From: Rhodocaloribacter sp964552015
GTDB lineage: Bacteria > Bacteroidota > Rhodothermia > Rhodothermales > ISCAR-4553
NCBI GenBank assembly: GCA_964552015.1
Contig: CAZKFR010000006.1
Coordinates: forward strand, 1-64,000
Length of the DNA: 64,000 nucleotides
Reading direction: 5' to 3'
Positions 36,388-45,416 of this stretch are shown in pieces (position 1 is the first letter of the stretch; each line of letters begins with the position of its first letter). Under the pieces are notes generated by a model that was not told the origin of the DNA, did no database searches, and worked only from the letters and a program-made list of their open reading frames with translations. A program made the position numbers and the translations under genes.

Positions 36388-39300
36388 TCAGGCAGAAAGG
36401 CGGCGCACCCCGACGGTGACCTCCTCCGAATCGATATGGAACTGCTCGACGAGGTCACCCTCCGGTCGGGCGGATTCTTCAAACTCTAGAGCCAGCGTCT
36501 CGTTCCGAATCCAGTCGGCGTGCTGCAGGATGGCGTCGCGCAGGCGCGGTGTGGCCTGGAAGCGGACGGCGATGCGGTCCGTGACCTCGTATTGCGCCTG
36601 TTTTCGCAGGTTCTGGATCCGGTTGACGGTCTCGCGGGCCAGACCTTCGGCCCGGAGCGCCTCATCGAGCGTGGTGTCGAGGGCGACGGTGACGCCCTGT
36701 TCCTGCCCCACCAGCCATCCCTCGATGCCCTCGCTGAGGATCTCCAGGTCGCCCGGCCCCAGTTCGACTTCCTGGCCGTCGACGTCGAGCACGAGGCGGC
36801 CCTCGGTCAGGTATCGTTCGATTTCTTCGTCACTTAAGGCACGAACGCGCGCATGGACGGCCTTCATGAGCGGGCCCAGCCGGCGTCCCAGGGCCTTGAA
36901 GTTGGGCCGCGCCGACCGCCGGACGACGTCGCTCGTGCCCTCCACGTAGGCGATCTGCTTGACGTTCACCTCATCCCGGATGATCTCCGCCACGGCCTCG
37001 ATGGCCTCGCGCTCCACCCCCACCCCGGTGACGACCAGGATCCGCGGCAGCGGCTGACGGACGTTGACCCCGGCCGCGTTGCGGAGGGACAGGACGACCG
37101 AGGAGATCGTCCGCGCCAGATCCATACGGTGTTCGAGCGCCTCGTCCCGTGCCGCCGCTTCGACCGTCGGGAACGCCGCCAGATGCACCGACAGGGCCGA
37201 CTCGCGGCCCGTCGCTTCGTTGAGCGCCCGGTAGAGCCACTCGGCAAAAAACGGGGCGATGGGACTCATCAGCTTCGCCACCGTCACCAGGCATTCATAG
37301 ACGGTCTGGTAGGCCGCCTCCTTGTCGCGGGCATCCCGAACGTTGCCGGCCTTGTCCCAGAAACGTCGACGGGAACGCCGGACGTACCAGTTCGACAGCT
37401 CGTCGACGAAGCGCTCGACCGCACGGGCCGCACGGGTGGGATGATAGACTTCCAGGGCCTCGTCCACCTCGGCGATGGTGGTATTGAGCCGGCTCATGAT
37501 CCAGCGGTCGAGCTCGGCTCGCTCGGCCACGGGCACCCGCTCCTCCGCATACCGGAAGCCGTCGATGTTGGCGTACGTGGCGAAGAAGTTGTAGACGTTG
37601 CCCAGGGTTGAGAAAAACTTGCGGAAGGTGTCGCGCAACCCCTGATCGGAGAACTTGAGGTCTTCCCACGGCGGGGTGTTGCTCATCATGTACCACCGCA
37701 CCACGTCGGCGCCGTAGGACGCGATCACCTCGAAGGGGTTGACGGCGTTGCCCCGGCTCTTGGACATTTTCTCGCCCTTCTCGTCGAGCACGAGGCCGTT
37801 GACCACGCAATTTTTGTAGGCGACGCTGTCCATCACCATGGTGGCGATGGCGTGCAGGGTGTAGAACCACCCGCGCGTCTGATCGACCCCCTCGGCGATG
37901 AAGTCGGCGGGGAAGCTCCGGCGGAAGGCGTCCTGGTTCTCAAACGGGTAATGCCACTGCGCGAAGGGCATCGCCCCGGAGTCGAACCACACGTCGATGA
38001 GGTCGGGGACGCGGCGCATGGTGCCGCCATCGGGTGCGGGCCAGGTGAGCCGGTCCACATAGGGCCGGTGCAGGTCGATGTCTTCGTCACGCTCGGGGAG
38101 CTGATCCCCGCACTTGGCCCGCAATTCGGCGATGGAGCCGATGACCTCGATGTAGTCCGATCCGGGTTTGTCGGACTGCCAGATCGGCAGCGGCGTGCCC
38201 CAGTAGCGGCGCCGGCTCAACGCCCAGTCCACGTTGTTTTTGAGCCATTCCCCGAAGCGGCCGCGCCCGATGCTCTCCGGCTGCCAGTTGATGGTCTCGT
38301 TGAGCTCCACCATGCGGTCCTTCACGGCCGTGGTGCGGATGAACCAGCCCTCGACGGGATAGCTCATCAGCGGCGTGCCCTTGCGCCAGTCGTGGGGGTA
38401 GTTGTGCAGGTAGGTCTCGTGCCGGTACAGCAGGCCGCGCTCGCGGAGGTCGCGGATGATGACCTTGTCGGCGTCCTTGAACCAGAGGCCGGCCACGAGC
38501 CGGGCCTTGTCGGTGAAGTGGCCGTCCGGGTCGATGGGGTTGAGCAGGGGCAGCCCCTCCCGCTTGCTCGTCTCGTAGTCCTCCGCCCCGAAAGCGGGCG
38601 CCGTATGCACGATGCCGGTCCCGTCCTCCGTCGAGACGTACTCCGCCGGCACGACGCGCCAGGCTGTCCCCGGCTCGACCTCGTCGACGAAATAGGGATA
38701 GAGCGGTTCGTACGTCCGCCCGACGAGGTCCTTCCCCTTGTACGTCGCCACGACCTCGTAGTCCTCGCGGAGCACCTCCAGGCGTTCGGCGGCCAGGATC
38801 AGGTACTGCGGCGTGTCATCCGGCCCCGCGATACGCACCTTCACGTAGTCGATGTCCGGCCCGACGGCCAGGGCCGCGTTCGAGATGAGGGTCCACGGCG
38901 TCGTGGTCCAGGCCAGGAAGTAGGTGTCCGGCTCGTCCGTGGCGCGGAAACGAACGTACACGCTCGGGTCCTGCACTTCTCGATAGCCCAGGCTCACTTC
39001 GTGCGAGGATAACACGGTGCCGGAGCCGGGGCTGTACCACTGGATCTTGTAGCCCTTGTAGAGCAGTCCCTTCTCGTAGATCTGCTTGAGGAGCCACCAG
39101 ACCGTCTCGATGTATTTCGTCTCGAAGGTGATGTACGGGTGCTCCAGATCGACCCAGTAGCCCATGCGGGTCGTCAACTCGTCCCATTGCGCCTTGTAGC
39201 GGAGCACACTCGCCCGGCAGGCCGCATTGTACTTCTCGACGCCGTAGGCCTCCACCTGATGCCGTCCTTCCAGGCCCAGCTCTTTCTCTACCTCGATCTC

Positions 39301-39576
39301 GACCGGAAGCCCGTGCGTGTCCCACCCGGCCTTGCGCTCGACGCGGAACCCCTTCATGGTCTTGAACCGGCAGAAGGTGTCCTTGATGGTTCGAGCCATG
39401 ACGTGGTGGATACCGGGCTGCCCGTTGGCCGTCGGCGGACCTTCATAGAACGAAAACACGGGCGCATCGGCGGGCTTGTCGAGGCTCTTCTTGAACACCT
39501 CCTGTGCCTGCCACCACTGCAGGATCTCCCGCTCCAGCGCGGGATGATCGAATCGTTTGACTTCAGGAAAGGCCAT
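36388..39576 (-). CDS. ileS: Isoleucyl-tRNA synthetase, type 2, with GxHH signature
   Basis: This 1062-residue class I synthetase charges tRNA-Ile. The Rossmann motif region reads FYEGPPTANGQPGIHHVMAR: the HIGH-type signature, normally H-x-G-H, is G55-I56-H57-H58 (39403-39414), with first and third residues exchanged. The CP1 editing domain (about 200-400, AWTTTPWTLISNAALA) and KMSKSRGN (Lys603 onward) are present. The long anticodon and C-terminal region lacks the zinc-finger end of type 1 enzymes, as in the eukaryote-like IleRS2 group. ATG 39576 (MAFPEVKRFDHPALE) is the start; the open frame extends to 39720 without homology. Neighbours are the four-helix gene upstream and the dksA-like gene downstream. 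Confidence 0.96.
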   Translation of the reverse strand: MAFPEVKRFDHPALEREILQWWQAQEVFKKSLDKPADAPVFSFYEGPPTANGQPGIHHVMARTIKDTFCRFKTMKGFRVERKAGWDTHGLPVEIEVEKELGLEGRHQVEAYGVEKYNAACRASVLRYKAQWDELTTRMGYWVDLEHPYITFETKYIETVWWLLKQIYEKGLLYKGYKIQWYSPGSGTVLSSHEVSLGYREVQDPSVYVRFRATDEPDTYFLAWTTTPWTLISNAALAVGPDIDYVKVRIAGPDDTPQYLILAAERLEVLREDYEVVATYKGKDLVGRTYEPLYPYFVDEVEPGTAWRVVPAEYVSTEDGTGIVHTAPAFGAEDYETSKREGLPLLNPIDPDGHFTDKARLVAGLWFKDADKVIIRDLRERGLLYRHETYLHNYPHDWRKGTPLMSYPVEGWFIRTTAVKDRMVELNETINWQPESIGRGRFGEWLKNNVDWALSRRRYWGTPLPIWQSDKPGSDYIEVIGSIAELRAKCGDQLPERDEDIDLHRPYVDRLTWPAPDGGTMRRVPDLIDVWFDSGAMPFAQWHYPFENQDAFRRSFPADFIAEGVDQTRGWFYTLHAIATMVMDSVAYKNCVVNGLVLDEKGEKMSKSRGNAVNPFEVIASYGADVVRWYMMSNTPPWEDLKFSDQGLRDTFRKFFSTLGNVYNFFATYANIDGFRYAEERVPVAERAELDRWIMSRLNTTIAEVDEALEVYHPTRAARAVERFVDELSNWYVRRSRRRFWDKAGNVRDARDKEAAYQTVYECLVTVAKLMSPIAPFFAEWLYRALNEATGRESALSVHLAAFPTVEAAARDEALEHRMDLARTISSVVLSLRNAAGVNVRQPLPRILVVTGVGVEREAIEAVAEIIRDEVNVKQIAYVEGTSDVVRRSARPNFKALGRRLGPLMKAVHARVRALSDEEIERYLTEGRLVLDVDGQEVELGPGDLEILSEGIEGWLVGQEQGVTVALDTTLDEALRAEGLARETVNRIQNLRKQAQYEVTDRIAVRFQATPRLRDAILQHADWIRNETLALEFEESARPEGDLVEQFHIDSEEVTVGVRRLSA

Positions 39577-39733
39577 GATGCCGGGGAAAACGGAACGGTT
39601 GATGGAGACGGCGTACGTGAAGAGCGTGAAGATACGACGTACCCGCCGGTGCGTTGGGGAAAAAACGCTGAAACCACACCCCCCCGCGGCCCGATCCGCC
39701 CACCGGGAGCCCGGGGCCACCTGCGCTCACCCC

Positions 39734-40453
39734 TCAGTCGATGCCCAGTTCGAACCGCCGCCGCAGTTCCTGCACGTAGAGAGCCAGCGCGTTCCGCAAC
39801 TCGTAGGTCTGCTCGTACAGCTCGAAGTACCGGTCATCGGACAGGTAGGCCGCCCCGCGCAACTCGCGGAGCAAGCCCAGCGCGGCATTGGCATCCCGCA
39901 ATCCCCGCTTGACGCAGGCGATGTTTCCCCCGATGAGTTCGTGTTCGAGCCCGATACCGTAGCCTTTGGCAATGTGCCCCGGAATCTGCGTCAGGTTCGT
40001 GCAGAACTGCACGAGGGTGCTGTCCTTGACGTCCCCCGGGAGCGCATTGGCCCATGCCAGAACCGTTTCGGCAAGCGCCAGCGCCTGCTGGTAGACGGGC
40101 AGCCCGCGGTACCCGAACTCATCGAAGTAGGCGGGCTCATCGTCGTCGTCCGGCTCGGAGATCTCACCGTGTGCGTTGATCCAGAGGCTTCCTTCCGACG
40201 AGGAAGGCTCTTCCTCGAAGGAGAGGTAGAAACAGCCCTCGTCCGCATAGAAGCCATGGCGATCGAGGAAAGCCAGAAACTGGGCTTCCCAGAACCGCCG
40301 CCCGTTCTCATCGTCCGCCTTCGGCAGGGGATGGTTGATGAGAAACGAGAAGAAGAAGTCCATGAACCGGCTGACCCTGCGGTCATTCTCGCGCAGGTAG
40401 GCTTCCCAGCGTTCTTCGTCCCAGAAGTTGTCGTCGTCGAACATGGCAGGCAT
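39734..40453 (-). CDS. Four-helix-bundle (S23-like) protein with acidic N-terminal domain
   Basis: This 239-residue protein has an N-terminal part (1-110) that is acidic and aromatic (MFDDDNFWDEERWEAYLREN; PSSSEGSLWINAHGEISEPD) with no family I recognise. The C-terminal half (about 112-235) resembles the four-helix-bundle/23S rRNA intervening-sequence protein family: LPVYQQALALAETVLAWANA, then QIPGHIAKGYGIGLEHELIG and a last helix TYELRNALALYVQELRRRF. In that family the standalone protein is about 120 residues. ATG 40453 and ATG 40444 are both possible starts. It lies between pnp and ileS on the same strand. An RNA or protein scaffold role is possible but unproven. Confidence 0.75.
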   Translation of the reverse strand: MPAMFDDDNFWDEERWEAYLRENDRRVSRFMDFFFSFLINHPLPKADDENGRRFWEAQFLAFLDRHGFYADEGCFYLSFEEEPSSSEGSLWINAHGEISEPDDDDEPAYFDEFGYRGLPVYQQALALAETVLAWANALPGDVKDSTLVQFCTNLTQIPGHIAKGYGIGLEHELIGGNIACVKRGLRDANAALGLLRELRGAAYLSDDRYFELYEQTYELRNALALYVQELRRRFELGID

Positions 40454-40480
40454 CGGTTTGGCAGCCCGTCAGCGGGTTAT

Positions 40481-41326
40481 TCAGGCAGGAGCCGGCATAG
40501 CGGCCGTGACGACGCGGCGCATCAGGGTCGTCAGGGAAGGTTCGGCGCTCGCCGCCGCCGCCAGCACGTCCTCGAGGGTCACCGGTTCGAGTGCATCGGG
40601 GAAGCATTCGTCCGTAATGACCGAAATCGCCATGACGCGCATGTTCATGTGCCGCGCCACGATCACTTCGGGCACGGTGCTCATCCCGACCGCGTCGGCG
40701 CCGAGCGTGCGCAGCATACGGTATTCGGCCCGCGTCTCCAGACTGGGCCCGGTCACGGCGGCGTAGACCCCCTGCTGCAGCCGGATCCCCTCGGCCAGGG
40801 CGGCCTGCTCGGCCCGTCGGCGCAGCGCCGGATCGTACGGCTCGCTCATGTCGGGAAAACGTGGTCCCCAGGCGTCGATGTTGGGTCCTTCGAGCGGATT
40901 GACGCCCTGCAGGTTGATGTGGTCCGTCAGGAGCATCAGGTCCCCCCGACGGAAGTGGGGGTTCATGCCGCCGGCCGCATTCGAGATCAGGAGCGTATCG
41001 ACGCCGAGCACACCCAGCACACGGACCGGCAGGGTCACCTCCCACGGTCCATACCCTTCGTACAGGTGAAACCGCCCCTGCAGGGCCAGGACCGGCACGC
41101 CGTCAAGCCGCCCGGCCAGCAGGCGCCCCCGGTGGGAGGCGACGGTCGAGACGGGCATGTGCGGGATGGTTTCGTAGGGCAGCGCCACGTCCACGTCGAT
41201 CTCATCGGCCAGGGCGCCGAGGCCCGTGCCCAGGATGATCCCGATGCGCGGCGGCGTGCCGATCCGCTCCTTCACGAAGCGGGCCGCTTCTTCCACCCGT
41301 TGCCGGTAGGCCGTCACGTCCAGCAT
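40481..41326 (-). CDS. Purine-nucleoside phosphorylase, trimeric type I
   Basis: This 281-residue enzyme phosphorolytically cleaves purine nucleosides to base and ribose 1-phosphate (inosine/guanosine class). Motifs are IGIILGTGLGALADEI (phosphate-binding), VASHRGRLLAGRL, GRFHLYEGY, LLISNAAGGMNPHF, GPSLETRAEYRMLRTLGADA and VGMSTVPEVIVARH, and VITDECFPDA, closing the base site with Asn/Asp-type residues. Length is normal. It is encoded 8 bases after divIVA and 27 bases before the four-helix gene, so it is inserted into the divIVA-ileS neighbourhood. Confidence 0.95.
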   Translation of the reverse strand: MLDVTAYRQRVEEAARFVKERIGTPPRIGIILGTGLGALADEIDVDVALPYETIPHMPVSTVASHRGRLLAGRLDGVPVLALQGRFHLYEGYGPWEVTLPVRVLGVLGVDTLLISNAAGGMNPHFRRGDLMLLTDHINLQGVNPLEGPNIDAWGPRFPDMSEPYDPALRRRAEQAALAEGIRLQQGVYAAVTGPSLETRAEYRMLRTLGADAVGMSTVPEVIVARHMNMRVMAISVITDECFPDALEPVTLEDVLAAAASAEPSLTTLMRRVVTAAMPAPA

Positions 41327-41334
41327 GGCGTCGG

Positions 41335-42345
41335 TCAGTCGAGGTCGTCGAGGATACGGCGGATCTTGGCGATTTCGTCGCTGGGGATATGCGTATCGTC
41401 TTCCTCCGCCGGCGGTTCGGGGGGTGCCGGGGCGGGTGTCGTGTGCTCGGCCGGACTGGGCTCGGAACCCGGCATGACCAGGTTACGGACGCGCCAGCCG
41501 GGCCGGTCCGCCGGCGCTTCGCCTTTTTCCCCACCGGCGTCCGGCGAGTTGCCTTCCTCGGCGGCGGCCTGGAACTGCTGCCAGAGCGGCCGTTCTTCTG
41601 GCTCCTGACGGCTCGTCTCCGGCATCGCCTCCTCCTCCGCCTCCGGCCCGGTCGCGGCCTGCGTGGCGGACGCGGAGGGCCCGCCCGGCACGACCGCGTC
41701 GCCCGGCTCGTCCGGCTCGGAGGCCGGCGTCTCCGCCGCCGTTTCCACGACCTCCACGGCGTCTCCGGTGGCAGGCTCTCCGGTCGAGGCCTCCTCCGCC
41801 CCGGCGGGGGCGGCCTCCACACCACCCGGCCCGGCCAGGAAGCGCTCGGACACCGCCGGACCTTCCGCGGGCAGCAGTTTGATGAAGCCGGTGGGGTCCT
41901 CCCCCTCGAAGTGCGCCAGCATCTCCATCTCGGAAAGGAGGAACGCCCGGAGGCGCGTGGCGATCTCCTTGCGCCGGCCTGCGATCTGCGCCGCCTCCTG
42001 ACGGAGACGCTGCCGCTCCTCCAGGGCATCGCGCTTGATTTCCTCGGCCTGGGCCTCGGCCTCCTTGATCATTAACTGTGCCCTGCGCTCGGCATTCTCG
42101 ATCGTCTGCCGGGACGTCTCCCGTGCGGTCTTGAGCGCCTGTTCGAGCGCCTCCTCCACCTTCATGTAATGCTGGAGCTTCATCTCCTGCTCACGCAGCC
42201 GTTCCTCGAGGCGCGCCTTCTCATCCAGCATCTCCTGCCACTGGTCGGCCACCATCTGGAGGAAAGCATGCACCTCCTCGGCGTCAAAGCCGCGAAAGCC
42301 ACGAGAGAACTCCTGTTTCCGGATGTCGAGTGGGGTCAGTTTCAT
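41335..42345 (-). CDS. DivIVA-domain protein with long acidic tail
   Basis: This 336-residue protein has an N-terminal DivIVA lipid-binding domain, MKLTPLDIRKQEFSRGFRGF then DAEEVHAFLQMVADQWQEM, as in Bacillus DivIVA/GpsB ('L-T-P-L-D-I-x-x-K-x-F', 'G-Y/F-D-x-x-E-V-x-x-F'). A long coiled coil spans about 35-140, and residues 165-310 are a low-complexity Pro/Glu/Ala region. The short C-terminal helix is IPSDEIAKIRRILDDLD. DivIVA proteins sense curved membrane at septa and poles and recruit division or wall partners. It sits in the yggS-divIVA-ileS neighbourhood, the same arrangement as in Gram-positive bacteria. Confidence 0.9.
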   Translation of the reverse strand: MKLTPLDIRKQEFSRGFRGFDAEEVHAFLQMVADQWQEMLDEKARLEERLREQEMKLQHYMKVEEALEQALKTARETSRQTIENAERRAQLMIKEAEAQAEEIKRDALEERQRLRQEAAQIAGRRKEIATRLRAFLLSEMEMLAHFEGEDPTGFIKLLPAEGPAVSERFLAGPGGVEAAPAGAEEASTGEPATGDAVEVVETAAETPASEPDEPGDAVVPGGPSASATQAATGPEAEEEAMPETSRQEPEERPLWQQFQAAAEEGNSPDAGGEKGEAPADRPGWRVRNLVMPGSEPSPAEHTTPAPAPPEPPAEEDDTHIPSDEIAKIRRILDDLD

Positions 42346-42384
42346 GCCATTGTGTGCGTCGATGGGAACGGAAAAGGACGGGCA

Positions 42385-42651
42385 TCAGGTTCGGAGGGAG
42401 GATCGTTTCGGGGAAGATACGGATTCCGGAGCATTCGGTACCTGACCGAAAGGCACGTCGTCCGGATCGTCTCCGCTGGCGGCCAGGGCTTCGAGCACGC
42501 GCACGCGGTGTTCCAGGTGTTCCATCTCGGCACGCAGCGCACGCACCTCGTCGAGGGCTGCCGTGGCGCTCTCGTGCTCAAACCGTCGCAGGGCTACCAG
42601 CAGCCAGGCCAGCAACGCCGTCGCCGCCAGAACGATCACGACCCAGAACAT
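42385..42651 (-). CDS. Small membrane protein with PspB-like layout
   Basis: This 88-residue protein starts at ATG 42651 (MFWVVIVLAATALLAWLLVA), which has a strong GGGAGG ribosome-binding site seven bases upstream; the frame begins at TTG 42684 but this is not needed. One membrane helix (2-21) is followed by a cytoplasmic coiled coil (LDEVRALRAEMEHLEHRVRV) and a short polar tail. This layout matches phage-shock protein B, which has the same single-helix plus coiled coil design, but no pspA or pspC is nearby and the sequence match is loose. It is between yggS and divIVA, the position of YggT/YlmG-type membrane proteins in other bacteria, so it may support envelope or division functions. Confidence 0.7.
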   Translation of the reverse strand: MFWVVIVLAATALLAWLLVALRRFEHESATAALDEVRALRAEMEHLEHRVRVLEALAASGDDPDDVPFGQVPNAPESVSSPKRSSLRT

Positions 42652-42721
42652 CCCGTTCCTCCCATCCTGCCTGTGCTTTAACAATCACCCCGGCTGATTA
42701 CAAGCACCGTACCGAACGGCC

Positions 42722-43447
42722 TCACCCGCGGCTCCCGAAGAGCGCCGTGCCCACACGTACGTGGGTGGCCCCCTCCTCGATGGCCACCTCGTAGTCGCCG
42801 CTCATGCCCATCGAGAGATACTGCAGATCGACGCGCGGGTTCGCGCCACGATACGTCTGTTGAAGGCGCCGTAACAGCCGGAACTGGGGACGCACCTCCT
42901 CTGGATCATCGACCGGAGCCGCCAATGTCATGAGGCCAACGATGTGCAGGTGCTCGAACGGGGCCAGGGCATCGAGAAAGTAATGCACGGCCCCAGGGTC
43001 CAGCCCGAACTTAGAGGCCTCGCCGGATACGTTCACCTGCACGAAGCATGGCAGCACCCGATCCGCATCCGCGGCCCTTTTTTCGAGCGTCTCGGCCAGA
43101 CGCAGGCTGTCGAGCGCGTGGAACACGTCGGCCCGGCGAACGACCTCCCGCGCCTTGTTTCGCTGCAAGTGACCGATCATATGCCAGCGCACATCCCCCC
43201 CGTTCACCTCGCCCGGCAGACAGGCCGCCTTCTCTACCAGTTCCTGGACCTTGTTCTCTCCGAAGTCGCATAACCCGGCCGCCCGGGCAGCCTGTACGAC
43301 CTCGACGGGAAACGTCTTCGTCACCCCGATGAGCGTTACCTCGTCGGGCGAGCGACCAGCCCGCCGGCACGCGGCCGCGATGCGCTCCCTGACCCGCGCG
43401 AGGGCCCCGGCGACTTCCCGGACGTTCTGCTCGGGTACGTTCGTCAT
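42722..43447 (-). CDS. yggS: PLP homeostasis protein (YggS/YlmE/PLPBP family)
   Basis: This 241-residue single-domain PLP-binding protein of the alanine-racemase N-terminal fold buffers the vitamin B6 and amino-acid/keto-acid balance rather than catalysing. The PLP-binding Lys is in LIGVTKTFPVE; other conserved blocks are DFGENKVQELVEKA, RWHMIGHLQRNKAR and YLSMGMSGDYEVAIEEGATH, then VRVGTALFGSRG at the C-terminus. Length is standard. It is the first gene of the run toward divIVA and ileS. In Gram-positive bacteria its orthologue YlmE heads the same cluster. Confidence 0.95.
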   Translation of the reverse strand: MTNVPEQNVREVAGALARVRERIAAACRRAGRSPDEVTLIGVTKTFPVEVVQAARAAGLCDFGENKVQELVEKAACLPGEVNGGDVRWHMIGHLQRNKAREVVRRADVFHALDSLRLAETLEKRAADADRVLPCFVQVNVSGEASKFGLDPGAVHYFLDALAPFEHLHIVGLMTLAAPVDDPEEVRPQFRLLRRLQQTYRGANPRVDLQYLSMGMSGDYEVAIEEGATHVRVGTALFGSRG

Positions 43448-43541
43448 GCTGCGCTCACGCCGTCAGGGCAGATGTCTGGTGGAAAAATAAACGATCCGGG
43501 AGAAAAACATGCCTTCGCCGGTCATGACCGCGCCCGTCGCG

Positions 43542-45224
43542 TCAGTGGGACCTTGCGGCGGCAGCCTGCGCGGCGGCGTAGGCATTCACGACTCCCCCCG
43601 TCTTCGAGAGGCCGGCGAAGTCGGCCTTTTGCCCGTCGGTGCCGGGGACGATGACCTGCTCGCCGGCATACGAAGCCGCTGTCTGCCGGAGCAGGTCGGC
43701 CACCTGCCGGGCCGAGAGCGACGGGAAGTACGCCATCAGGAGTGCCGCCACGCCCGAGACCACCGGCGCCGCCATGCTCGTGCCCTGCCGCTCGCCATAC
43801 GCATTGCCGGGCAACGTCGAGTAGATGGCAACGCCGGGAGCGAACAGGTCCACCGTCTGCTTGCCGTAGTTACTGAACGAAGCGACGAACGAGGCATCCG
43901 CCTTCCATGACGTGGCGCCGACCTCGAGCCAGTTCGTGGCCTCGCCGCCCTCCGCATACCGGCGCGAAGGGAAGTTATCGACTTCGTCCACATTCTCGCC
44001 GTCGTTGCCGGCCGCGTGCACGAGCAGGACGCCTCGCTGCTCGGCATAGCGCACCGCCGCATCCACGACGGGCTTCTGCGGCGAGTAGTCCTTCCCGAAA
44101 CTCATGTTGATGATCTGCGCACCGTTGTCGACCGCATACCGGATCGCATTGGCCACGTCTTTGTCGCGTTCGTCGCCATCCGGAACGGCCCGGAGCACCA
44201 TGATCCGCGCGGCATCGGCCACACCGTCGACCCCGATCCCGTTGCCCCGCACCGCCGCGATGATCCCCGCCACGTGCGTGCCGTGCTCGGGGTCCGGCCC
44301 CACGACGTCGTTGTTGCCGTACAAGCGCTCCGTGGGGTCGTCATAGTTGTCACCGACGATGGGGCGCGGGTCGAATTCCGGGTTGAGCCGGTAGTCGAGG
44401 TCCGCTTTCAGATGATCGGCGTAGCGCTGCACGTCCTCGAGCGCAATGTCGTTGGCGAGCATGAACCGCATCACCTGGACGGCCTGGCTCAGTTCGGGCG
44501 TCTCCGGACCGATCTGGTCGAGGTCGGCCTCGGTAATGTCGTCCTTGCCGAAGTGCTCCCGGAGACGCTTCGTAGCCATCTCGGCCGCCGGCAGAAAGCC
44601 TCCGATGTTGGCCAGTTGCTGCCGGGCCTCGGCCACCCGTTGCTCGTAGTCGGCTTTGACCTTCTGGAAATAAGCATACTCCTCGGCGTCGTCCGCCTCC
44701 GCCAGCGTCTTGCCCTCGTACCGGGGCCGGAGCCGCGCATACTCGCGCGTGACCTCGTACGTGTCGTAGTGGACGTGGCTTCCGTCCGGCCCCCCGATGA
44801 AGTTCCAGCCGTGCAGGTCGTCCACGTAGCCGTTGCCGTCGTCATCCACACCGTTGCCGGGCACCTCGTCCTCGTTCACCCAGATGTTCGGCTTCAGGTC
44901 CTCATGCTCGATATCGATGCCCGAATCGATGACGGCCACGACGACGGTCCGGGCCGGCTTGCGATCGGCGAGCATCGTCGCGTAGGCTTTCTCCACACCG
45001 ATGCCGGCATAACCTTCCTCGGGGGCACGGTGGAACCAGTCGTTGGGCCGGGACTCCGCTACCTCCGGTCCCTCCCCGGGCGTGGGTGCCTTTTCGGAAG
45101 GCGTCTCGGTTACCGGGTCCGGGGCCGGCTCGACCGGAGCCGAGACGTCCGGGCGCGACGAAGCGCAGGCCGAGAGGAAGAACAGCAGCAGAAAAGCAGG
45201 CAACAGGCGCATCAAACCGTTCAT
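43542..45224 (-). CDS. S8 (subtilisin-like) protease, predicted lipoprotein
   Basis: This 560-residue exported protease has a lipobox (LFFLSAC, Cys20) and a Pro/Glu-rich linker to about 60. The catalytic triad is Asp100 (AVIDSGIDIEHED), His314 (EHGTHVAGIIAAVRGNG) and Ser in QGTSMAAPVVSGVAAL. The spacing of about 214 residues between Asp and His exceeds the classical roughly 32 because a helical insertion (about 150-290, with KVKADYEQRVAEARQQLANI) sits between them. The oxyanion Asn lies in VHAAGNDGENVDEV. Surface or periplasmic turnover of proteins or peptides is likely. It lies 94 bases upstream of yggS on the same strand but probably has its own promoter. Confidence 0.93.
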   Translation of the reverse strand: MNGLMRLLPAFLLLFFLSACASSRPDVSAPVEPAPDPVTETPSEKAPTPGEGPEVAESRPNDWFHRAPEEGYAGIGVEKAYATMLADRKPARTVVVAVIDSGIDIEHEDLKPNIWVNEDEVPGNGVDDDGNGYVDDLHGWNFIGGPDGSHVHYDTYEVTREYARLRPRYEGKTLAEADDAEEYAYFQKVKADYEQRVAEARQQLANIGGFLPAAEMATKRLREHFGKDDITEADLDQIGPETPELSQAVQVMRFMLANDIALEDVQRYADHLKADLDYRLNPEFDPRPIVGDNYDDPTERLYGNNDVVGPDPEHGTHVAGIIAAVRGNGIGVDGVADAARIMVLRAVPDGDERDKDVANAIRYAVDNGAQIINMSFGKDYSPQKPVVDAAVRYAEQRGVLLVHAAGNDGENVDEVDNFPSRRYAEGGEATNWLEVGATSWKADASFVASFSNYGKQTVDLFAPGVAIYSTLPGNAYGERQGTSMAAPVVSGVAALLMAYFPSLSARQVADLLRQTAASYAGEQVIVPGTDGQKADFAGLSKTGGVVNAYAAAQAAAARSH

Positions 45225-45416
45225 TTCGTTGGGCAGTTGGGACGTGCAGCGAGGGTATCGGCACGTCAGACTGAGGTGATTTCAACTGAGCCCGTAGAAC
45301 GGTGATCGCGGTGATTGGGTCCCACCTGCAGCTTGTCTTTATCGTACCCCTCCCTGGCGGGTGAGGCCGGCGGCGCCACAGCGCAGCACCACCGAGCCTC
45401 CCTGCCATCCCGTGCG

